DNA of 64,000 nt, from assembly GCA_012934845.2 (NCBI GenBank), contig WNNJ02000930.1, forward strand, positions 62,001-126,000. Reading direction: 5' to 3'. Origin of the DNA: Pomphorhynchus laevis (lineage: Eukaryota; Acanthocephala; Palaeacanthocephala; Echinorhynchida; Pomphorhynchidae). Made by a program: the position numbers and the translations under genes. Shown here piece after piece: positions 57,701 through 64,000 of this stretch (position 1 is its first letter; every line of letters begins with the position of its first letter). The notes beneath the pieces are model-generated. The model had not been told where the DNA came from and made no database searches. It saw nothing but the letters and a program-made list of their open reading frames with translations.

Positions 57701-60700
57701 GAAAAATAATGTTTTTTTGAGCTCACATTGATCAAAAATTGATTGGTTAACGGTTAAATTGGCAACTGGTATTTTTGCTTCTTACAAACCATCATATTTT
57801 TACCTAAGCTACAGCGTGAAAACACATGAAACAACTTCAGTTGTTAATACCTTTGTCAATTTATAAAAGTATTTATTTTGTAAAATTTCATACGCCGTTG
57901 GACTATACGTAATTTTCAATGTAACACTTTGCTTTGTTTCTGTAGGCATATCGTTGCACTATTTCGAAATTTACAGAGCGTAGATGGCTATGATCAGTAT
58001 CGCGAGAAAGAAGCTGCAAAAATCAAAAGTCTTATTACAAGCCGATTTATTGAATACCAAACGACCATAGGCAATAATGTTATCGGTTGTAGCATAAATA
58101 AGGCATGTGGATTCGGTTGTCAGATGCATCATGTATTGTATTGTGCAACGTTTGCTTATAACACACAACGTAGACTAATTCTTGATACTAATTCGTGGTC
58201 CTATGGAAATAAAGAGGCATTCTTGCGAATATTCAAGGAGCTTCCAAAGCCTGCTACTAAAAAGTCAATACACTTTCGTCCTTGGTCTGGTATGTTGATC
58301 TTTTGTCTTTAGTTGAGGTATTATTTGAAAAATCACTCGTTACTGTTAGGCGACCTCAGTAATCCAGCCATTTCACTGAGTATTATTGATAACCTTAGTC
58401 CACGTCCCGATTTTCTTCCTCTTGCGTTACCGAATGATTTGGCAAAATCAACAATGATTATGTCCTTGCATGGAAATCCTTTTACACTATACGCCGGACA
58501 TCTTATTCAAATGGTGTTGTCCATACAACCAGAATTTCAACAAATAATAAACGACACTCAAACCGGACTCGATTTCAATTCTCCAGTTGTTGGGTAACGT
58601 TTTATTACATCGTTTAAATGTTTGAGTTTTAATATTGAAATTATATCGTCAAGGATAATATCAAACATTTTCGCTTCGGAATCGATAAAGTAACGAGTTT
58701 ATCGATTTATCGATAATTTGTAAAAATAATTTACTTTTTAATTCGTCATTATGTAAAGCCTTATTTTAACATTTGATAATGTGAATACCTATGAAAAAAT
58801 TTAACATTTAAATTAAAATTAATAATTTACAATTAATTTGTTTATTAGCCTTATTTACATTTTAATTATTAGTAGTACTTAATATTTTCATAGTACTTTA
58901 AAAATATCGATTCCATGAGAATATTTTAAAGTGCATACAAATGAATGATTTCACACACGTTTATAAGGTCGTTCATTCGTTATTTATACATTTCAAGCTA
59001 ATTGTTACTTGATACGCCATTGCATTAATTTTAGTATTTTAACATTCCATTTAAAGTATGTTTTCTACATTTTATGAGATATTATCAATTTCTGTTGCTT
59101 TGTAAAATCGAATCTAGTTTCTTATATACAAATGTAATTAATTTAGATATAAATTTTTTAATGATCACTCATTGAAATTATTCATTTGGTTATGAATAAT
59201 TTCCACTACTATACTATTGTATAGTAGTGTACTATACTATTTCCCATACTATTGTAGTGGAAACGTTATCAATTACTTCCACGTTTCCATTACAATAGTA
59301 GTGGAAAAGTGGAAGTAATCTTTCTCCTTTTTCCACTGCTGGATACAGAGGAGAACTGGCAGACGGCAAACGAGTCATGTGTATAGAGTACCAGAAGGCA
59401 ACATTATGTGCTAAAATAGAACTACTGCTTCACCAAATAGGATCATTAGCAAAAGCACGCATGACTCTTGTGCCGTCTGCCATTCCTCCTATGTATCCAG
59501 CAATGGGAGGGATCTGGCACTGATGAGTCATTATGATGACGAAACGGTACTTGCTACTGTTATCGTCGTTCTTCCGCGTCTGGCTAAAAATGATTGCGTA
59601 CATAATTCACGCCTACTGGTCTCACTCTCTCTTGTAAATCGATTTAATAAATATTTCCTGTTTTATCCATGCTTATACGTTAACATTTCGCCTTAAAAAG
59701 CATATAAGATAATATTTATTGAATTAAAGATAATGCCTGAAAAATTAAAGAAAAAAATAATAAAAAAAAGAATTACTAAAAAATTATTTTTTTATTAATT
59801 TTTTTATTTTTCATTTAAATTGTAAATTTATAGGTTTACAATTTTTCCTTTAAATTTATTAAAGAAAAAATTTTAAATTTTTCCTTTAATAAAGTAATTT
59901 TTTTTATTATGTAGAATATTTTTAGCTCCTATCTTGGTCTCTTAAGAGAACGAAGCCAGTAGGCTTCTTCCCCTTGAAAATTTTTATATTTCAAGTGGCA
60001 TAAATGAATGATTTCACACACGTTTCTAAAATCGTTCATGGGTCATCTTACTAGAAATTATTTTTCTGTATATAAATAAAAAATGTTAAATAATAAATGA
60101 TTATTTAATATTTATGTAAGGATAAAAATTTTAAAGCTTAAAATAAAAATTAATTTTTGGAATCAATTTATGTTTTGTTGTTTAATATTAATTTTTTTAA
60201 ATAATGAAACGCTTCATCTTTTAAAATGATTGTAAATTCTTTAACATTTAAATAATTTGTAAATTATAAAATTTATAATTTACAATTATCTTGTTTATTA
60301 GTAATATTCACCTATTAATTATTTATTATTTAAAAAGAATAAATTCAATTAGAATTTATTAATTATTTATTATTTTACTATTTAATAAGCTGAAATAAGT
60401 TATAACATAATACAATTTAATTAATATATTTTCACAATAATTTTAACAAGAAATGATTGTTATTTAGCATTCATGTGCGAAGGACTGATAAAATAGGAAC
60501 CGAAGCTAGTTTTCATCAGTTAGAAGAGTATATGATACACGTTGAAGAATTTTTTAAAATTGAGGAGTTTCGTCAGAAACAAAAGCTGAAACGTAGAGTG
60601 TTTGTTGCAACCGATGATCCTAATCTACTGAACGGTGCTAGCAATCGGTATATTTACATTCACCATTTTTATATGCTTATTACCTCTACAATTTTTAAAT

Positions 60701-63700
60701 TATCCCCAGGTTGTTGAAGTTTTAATCAATTTTAATTTTTTTATTTAGGAATACATTTGAAGATTTTTGTATACGATTTACATTTTAATCAATCTAAAAT
60801 GTTGAACTTAATATTATTAGCAAATTAATTTTTAAATAAATAAAAAATTGTTTTTTTTTTGTAAAAATTTATATAATTAATGGAAAAAATTAGATTTTAT
60901 CTTTCAATCTGATCTTATATTATTGAGTTATTCAAATAATAATACAATAAGTATCTTAGAACAAGTAGAAACGGTGAAAAATTATAATTATATCTTATGT
61001 TTTGTGCTTATATCCTAAACTTTCTCTTAGTTTAAGATATAATTGTAACTTTTATGTCGCTTTTATTTTTTCTGCTTTTGGTTATTCTAAGATTTTTTAT
61101 TTTTATTAAAAATCTTAATACTTGAAATGATTATAATACAGTATAGAAATAATTCGAATCTCAAACTAATTTTATTTGAATATAGTGTTTCTGGAAAATA
61201 AATTTTCTTCTTTGTTCCTTAGCCATTTTTTAATAGTTATGGACAACTATATACAAGTTTGTCGTTTACAACATTACAAATTATTGAGTTAAAAATTATT
61301 CAAAGATTCGAAAACAACTCGCTTATCCTCTTTTTAGAATACAAGCTTGGATTTTTTGCAACAGGTAGATTCGACTGCAGTTATAAAATTTCCAATTGAT
61401 ATTCCATATTTCAATGAACATTCATTGAATATACACATAGATGATTTTTATATCATTATATAAAATTCTACGATTAAATTTAAAATAAGCAGTTAACATA
61501 TTTGAAATATTGACGTCAAAATAAATCAATAAATTCATTGTAATCGTGGCTTGAATGTCAAATTAAATTCCTGTCTTTTTAAGCTCTTTAGTTTATTGTG
61601 AAGCGACACAATTTAAACGTTTATGTATATAGCGAAAGGGGGGAACCAACATAAGTTGTTTTTGTAAAACATTGTTTATTGATAAATTAAAAATTTACTA
61701 ACAAATTTATTTTATAATTTATTTTAAGTTAAATTTATAAAATGAAATTTAAGAAGAACAAATTTGAAGATTTTGTTCGCATTTAAAACGCCATTGAAGG
61801 CAAATATTCGTTGAATATTAATCGATAAAAAGCTGAAATTATTTATGACACAATGCAATTTAATAAAAATGTATTAAACAGCTTTTAAATTAATTTAAAA
61901 GCTGTTTTAAATTAATTTATTTATTTACTTCTAAATTTATTTCGCTATTAATAGGATATTAGTTCATGTGTTGAGTTCACATGATATTAATTCATGAGTT
62001 CACGTTAATTTCTGAATTTTTCTTATGAGAAATTTTTCTTTGGAGAAAATAATAAATTGTTAAATTGAAAAAGGAAAATAAACACATAACCTTTGATATT
62101 GATTGTTTAGTTATCCTTATTATCAATTCCTATACAATAAAAACTCAACACTTTCAGCTTCGTTGAATAACCGCTACAGCAAAGCATCAAGTGTGTTCGT
62201 CATCTTGGATATTTTACTGCTATCCAAGTGCGATTTTATCGTTTGTACATTTTCATCACAGGTAAGTTTTAATGATTATTCATTTTGAACACCGTCTAAT
62301 CAGTTAAAAGTTTTTAGTTATTTTTAGCTGCTTATTTTTACTGAAAATCAATTCAAAATAAATCATCTTGATTCATTTTTTAATAAATACATTTGATTTC
62401 TGATGATAACGAAGCTGCCAACATCATTATTTAAATATAAAAATTAAAAAATAATTTATATTATTTTTATATTATATTTTGATATTATTACTTTTAATCA
62501 AATGTATTTATTTTTTAATAAATACATTTGATTTCTGATGATAACGAAGCTGCCAACATCATTATTTAAATATAAAAATCTAAAAATAATTTATATTATT
62601 TTTATATTTTATTTTTTATTTTTATATTATATTTTGATATTATTACTTTTATCAAAATAAAAAATTAATTTTGTGTTTGATGATAATTTAATGATTATCA
62701 AAAATAAATCATTTATTTTAATGATTTTTTAAAACAAAAATTCAAATAAAAAACGGACAAGATATGTTATACAAATCGGACAAATATAACAAGATATGTT
62801 ATATTTGTTCATTTTGTACAAAATGAACAAATCTTACGTTTTTCTGATGATGCAGTAGCTAGTGAAATATAAGAATAAATTAGTGTTTTGATTGATACTA
62901 CTTCAAATGATAATTCATTTCGAACACCGTCTAATCCGTCAAAAGTTCTTAGCTACATATTTTTACTGAAAATCAATTCAAAATAAATGATCAAAACAAA
63001 GTATACTTTTTTATTTTGATGATATAGCAGCTGCTAGCATCATTATTTAGATATAAAAATATAAAAATAATTTATAAATATTTGAACATATTTATATTAT
63101 TTTTTATAAATATTATATTTCTATATTATTATTGTTACAAAACATAATAAAATTTATTTTTGTTGTCCTACCCCAAAATTCCAAGAAAAATAAACGGATC
63201 AAGATCAGTTAGTTTTATAATTAAACACGTAAAACTTGAACAAATTGGTCGTTTTTCTGATAATACGGCTACTAGTGAAATAAGAAATAAATTAGCCTAT
63301 TGATTGATCATATTTCAAAATTCCAAAGTCATGTTTCAAATTAAACTGTATCTCATTGATAATTTTTGCTTGGTAAGATAATGCTAAAATCGTTGAATTA
63401 GGAAGGACGTCGTTACAGTTCACATCAATGTATTAATCTTTGCTGCAATCTATATTGATTAACCCACAAAAGTTGTGAACTTTTACATTTGCTCCACGTT
63501 TCGAGTTGGGCTTCGTATTTGCAGGACACGCTTACTAGCATAAATTTCGATAGGTCGTATCGACGTCTTATTGTTAAATAGTTTATAGCAACAGTTAAAA
63601 ATAAAGCTTTTAAAGTGACCATGTACTACAAGTTTATTACTTTAAGAACTAGCACTGAAAAGTTAAATTAATTACTTTGCTGAATAGTTTATCCACATTG

Positions 63701-64000
63701 CAAAATTAATCGTGAAATAAAAGCATTTCTACAAGAAAATGTTTTCCTCCAAATTATATTGACTTATCTAATGACATATTCTTTATTATGAATTTTTATG
63801 GATTTTGCTAACTGTTGCAAATAAATATCGAATTTTCAATTATTAATTTTTTAAGGTGTGTCGCTTGGCCTACGAACTCATGCAAACAAGATATCCAGAC
63901 GGATCATGGCGTTTTCGATCGCTAGACGATATTTATTATTTTGGCAGTCAACTTGCTCATAACTACATTGCCATTGAAGATCACATACAATCCGGCGATA
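48520..64000 (+). CDS. FUT8: Alpha-1,6-fucosyltransferase (FUT8), eight exons, 3' end beyond window
   Basis: FUT8 adds fucose in alpha-1,6 linkage from GDP-fucose to the innermost GlcNAc of N-glycans in the Golgi. Exons: 48520-48716, 51594-51634, 53624-53789, 57946-58289, 58350-58593, 60468-60647, 62111-62261 and 63856-64000 (partial). All junctions are GT-AG and all phases agree, giving 489 residues. The order is a membrane anchor at residues about 12-25, a coiled stem, [12 protein letters not shown], motif [16 protein letters not shown] (Arg335, Arg336), motif [10 protein letters not shown] (Asp380, Asp381), ILDI (Asp424) and motif [17 protein letters not shown] (Ser440), then SLDDIYYFG. 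These correspond to human Arg365/366, Asp409/410, Asp453 and Ser469. The SH3 domain should follow outside the window. One intron is only 60 bases. Introns are full of repeats, including two hammerhead motifs. Confidence 0.97.
48765..49282. repeat. Intron 1 duplicated block
   Basis: A ~100-bp block at 48765-48870 (ACTGACAA... AAACGAAAGTGAA ... AATGATAAAAT) recurs at 49183-49282 in direct orientation, about 415 bp apart. Confidence 0.65.
48990..49095 (+). repeat. Dispersed short repeat R3, copy 1
   Basis: Contains AGTAAGATGACC, GAAACGTGTGTGAAATCATT and CCACTTGAAATATA, then CAAGGGGACGAA. The reverse complement is found at 59965-60062 and a shorter relative at 58912-58985. It is non-coding and of MITE size. 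Confidence 0.75.
49437..49617 (-). mobile_element. Hammerhead-bearing short repeat (retrozyme-like), copy 1
   Basis: The minus strand carries CGTGCCGTCTGTCGTCCTCC, TGCATCCAGTAG and then the hammerhead core, followed by a pyrimidine-rich TCTTTCTCTCAC end. The same order is found on the plus strand at 59455-59640. The boundaries are where similarity fades by eye. It encodes no protein. Confidence 0.7.
49504..49570 (-). ncRNA. Hammerhead ribozyme core, minus strand
   Basis: Read leftward: CTGATGA (49545-49539), stem II GTCA (49538-49535) with TGAC (49528-49525) closed by a 6-base loop, then GAAA (49524-49521) with no spacing error. Stem III can be ACG with CGT (49521-49519 and 49512-49510), giving a GTT triplet, or a weaker wobble stem giving a GTC triplet at 49506-49504. 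The stem I flanks are diverged. The conserved core is complete, so it descends from a real hammerhead. Present activity is unproved. Confidence 0.7.
50011..50168. repeat. 80-bp tandem duplication
   Basis: GGCGAAAACACAAAAAATAA at 50011 recurs at 50091, and the two ~79-bp units are virtually identical, so the duplication is recent. It lies in FUT8 intron 1. Confidence 0.95.
51594..51634 (+). CDS. FUT8: FUT8 exon 2 (41-base micro-exon)
   Basis: AAAAAG| precedes and a consensus |GTAAGT follows. It completes the split Arg codon and adds [13 protein letters not shown], continuing the stem (compare KKQTRNGLGKDHE in human FUT8). Phases on both sides match exons 1 and 3, which is the main support for so short an exon. 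Confidence 0.7.
53624..53789 (+). CDS. FUT8: FUT8 exon 3 (stem)
   Basis: Encodes [20 protein letters not shown] and a following helix, aligning with [20 protein letters not shown] of vertebrate FUT8. The acceptor is TTAAG and the donor AG|GTTCGT (weak at +4 to +6). Phase 2 at the end agrees with exon 4. Confidence 0.9.
54089..55095 (+). mobile_element. Penelope-like RT fragments in FUT8 intron 3
   Basis: Three pieces in plus orientation are homologous to the 13-kb element: about 54089-54180, 54300-54490 and 54650-55095. The last contains [20 protein letters not shown] at about 54957-55016 and the [14 protein letters not shown] region in damaged form near 54855-54890. All are dead fragments. 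Confidence 0.8.
54508..54652 (+). mobile_element. JL LINE copy M, endonuclease fragment
   Basis: A plus frame reads [20 protein letters not shown], the family's endonuclease block, cut off at both ends. It lies between Penelope-like fragments in FUT8 intron 3. Confidence 0.8.
55105..55505 (+). repeat. Direct repeat pair, period about 268 bp
   Basis: Blocks at 55105-55230 and 55373-55503 share AAATTCATA, GAACATAAAA and CAGCTGCTAAATTCTAATTT-like text. They follow the Penelope-like fragments and may be part of that element's 3' region. Confidence 0.6.
55785..55870 (+). ncRNA. Penelope-like 3' structured motif, second copy
   Basis: The same AAATACAT/ATGTATTT hairpin, then GGTCCC and GTGACC directly before GAAACC, as on the minus strand at 12880-13010. 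At the third pair the other copy has C-G and this one T-A, a compensatory change. No full hammerhead core is present. Confidence 0.5.
55961..56278 (-). pseudogene. C-terminal tail of a CR1/L2-like LINE ORF2
   Basis: 105 codons read leftward: [20 protein letters not shown], then [19 protein letters not shown] and [14 protein letters not shown]. The RS...WNSL...FK..L pattern is the usual end of CR1/L2/Jockey-group ORF2 proteins. No RT core is attached. It differs from the JL family tail. Confidence 0.55.
56245..56755. repeat. Direct repeats ~390 bp apart with hammerhead-like pieces
   Basis: About 85 bp around 56260-56345 recurs at 56652-56745 (shared words ATTCAGCTCACAGATG and GAGG/GGTAAT). 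Between them, 56480-56529 has CTGAAGC, GAAACGT and ACGTC in hammerhead order with one core base changed and a poor stem II. 56600-56633 is an 8-bp hairpin GTCTGGGT/ACCCAGAC enclosing CTGATGA. Confidence 0.5.
57946..58289 (+). CDS. FUT8: FUT8 exon 4 (start of catalytic domain)
   Basis: Encodes [20 protein letters not shown], then the Cys-rich [29 protein letters not shown] and the end FRPWSG. All are landmark blocks of the FUT8 catalytic domain. The donor is G|GTATGT. Confidence 0.97.
58350..58593 (+). CDS. FUT8: FUT8 exon 5
   Basis: Follows a 60-base intron (GTATGT...GTTAG). Encodes [20 protein letters not shown] through DFNSPVVG, matching the human [20 protein letters not shown] block. The donor is G|GTAACG. 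Confidence 0.95.
58912..58985 (-). repeat. Dispersed short repeat R3, copy 2
   Basis: AATGAATGATTTCACACACG followed by GTTCATT marks it as a partial R3 in reverse orientation relative to 48990. Confidence 0.6.
59200..59330. repeat. Nested palindromes around TAGTGGAAA
   Basis: Words such as ACTATTGTAGTGGAAACGT and ACGTTTCCATTACAATAGT are complementary, and ACTATACTATTGTATAGT-like words occur beside them. It adjoins the inverted repeat-hammerhead region. Confidence 0.6.
59332..59395 (-). repeat. Partial hammerhead repeat without core, inverted partner
   Basis: CTGCTGGATACAGAGGAGAA and GGCAGACGGC here are the complement of 59459-59505, so with the next feature they make a ~50-bp inverted repeat with a ~65-bp spacer. 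The ribozyme core is absent. Confidence 0.75.
59455..59640 (+). mobile_element. Hammerhead-bearing short repeat (retrozyme-like), copy 2
   Basis: The plus-strand counterpart of 49437-49617, with shared leading text TGCCGTCTGCC and ATCCAGCA, the hammerhead core and a CACTCTCTCTT end. It is ~185 bp and has no protein. It lies in FUT8 intron 5 in the sense orientation. Confidence 0.75.
59497..59583 (+). ncRNA. Hammerhead ribozyme, plus strand, type I layout
   Basis: CTGATGA at 59520-59526. Stem II is GTCAT (59527-59531) with ATGAC (59536-59540) and loop TATG. GAAA is at 59541-59544. Stem III is ACGGTA (59544-59549) with TATCGT (59561-59566), six pairs with one wobble. The canonical GTC triplet ends at C59567. 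Distal stem I is GGGAGG (59505-59510) with TCTTCC (59570-59575), capped outside by CCAG/CTGG (59497-59500, 59580-59583). The inner stem I next to the core is poorly paired (A519 opposite G568). Self-cleavage would fall after 59567, in the sense strand of FUT8 intron 5. Confidence 0.75.
59935..60062 (-). repeat. Dispersed short repeat R3, copy 3
   Basis: The reverse complement of 48990-49095: CCCCTTGAAAAT, TATTTCAAGTGGCATAAATG and CACACGTTTCTA, then GTCATCTTACT. A leading CCTATCTTGGTCTC part is not in copy 1. Confidence 0.75.
60468..60647 (+). CDS. FUT8: FUT8 exon 6 (GDP-fucose binding motifs I and II)
   Basis: Encodes [20 protein letters not shown] and [11 protein letters not shown] with every known binding residue kept (Arg-Arg, Asp, Lys, Glu, Asp-Asp). 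Acceptor TTTAG, donor CG|GTATAT. Confidence 0.97.
62111..62261 (+). CDS. FUT8: FUT8 exon 7
   Basis: Encodes [33 protein letters not shown] and IVCTFSSQ, matching human YPNYEFISD through LVCTFSSQ. The donor is a perfect CAG|GTAAGT in phase 0. Confidence 0.96.
62275..63075. repeat. Intron 7 local duplications
   Basis: GAACACCGTCTAATC at 62286 recurs near 62925. TGATGATAACGAAGCTGCCA at about 62400 recurs 135 bp later and in diverged form near 63020. These are overlapping short segmental duplications in FUT8 intron 7. Confidence 0.7.
63856..64000 (+). CDS. FUT8: FUT8 exon 8 (cut by window end)
   Basis: Encodes [40 protein letters not shown] and runs to the last base. The acceptor is TTTTTTAAG. 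The FUT8 SH3-like domain lies beyond. Confidence 0.95.
   Translation, partial: MCRLAYELMQTRYPDGSWRFRSLDDIYYFGSQLAHNYIAIEDHIQSGD

Overview
The window is AT-rich, intron-bearing invertebrate DNA. Evidence: a multi-exon alpha-1,6-fucosyltransferase (FUT8) gene with GT-AG introns, a single-exon type II membrane LicD/fukutin-like gene, and many non-LTR retrotransposons. The FUT8 and LicD-like proteins and the RTE element would suit a nematode or another small-genome invertebrate, but nothing here fixes the phylum. No rRNA, tRNA, CRISPR or bacterial gene was seen.

Layout. 1-2.65 kb: two broken copies of one Jockey-superclade LINE family (called JL here). 2.7-3.7 kb: a Ty3/Gypsy-type integrase fossil. 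4.46-5.37 kb: the LicD/fukutin-like gene, minus strand. 6.15-10.54 kb: a satellite array with 364-bp and 380-bp monomers, a 760-bp higher-order repeat and an inverted partial unit at its left end. 11.3-14.2 kb: scrambled and one long-open copy of a Penelope-like (YIDD-type) reverse transcriptase. 14.75-42.4 kb: a LINE graveyard with seven further long JL copies or fragments in both orientations, a foldback element with 40-bp terminal inverted repeats (26.9-27.2 kb), and a GIY-YIG/hammerhead-like remnant (33.3 kb). 43.4-46.6 kb: a GC-richer RTE-clade LINE with an uninterrupted reading frame. 48.5-64 kb: the FUT8 gene on the plus strand, eight exons, running off the window.

FUT8 is the best-supported host gene. 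Eight exons join with fully consistent phases (489 codons inside the window) and carry the membrane anchor, the coiled stem and all three GDP-fucose motifs. LicD-like and FUT8 are both Golgi-type glycan-modifying enzymes, but they lie 43 kb apart on opposite strands, so no functional cluster is claimed.

The most unusual signal is a set of hammerhead-ribozyme cores. Two copies of a short dispersed repeat inside FUT8 introns (minus strand near 49.5 kb, plus strand near 59.5 kb) each have CTGATGA, a perfect stem II and GAAA in the right order. A third hammerhead-like hairpin with a 10-bp stem I follows GIY-YIG endonuclease codons at 33.3-33.46 kb. Together with the Penelope-like reverse transcriptases this suggests a ribozyme-bearing small retroelement (retrozyme-like) that could use a Penelope-type enzyme. 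This is inference; the cores are read directly from the sequence.
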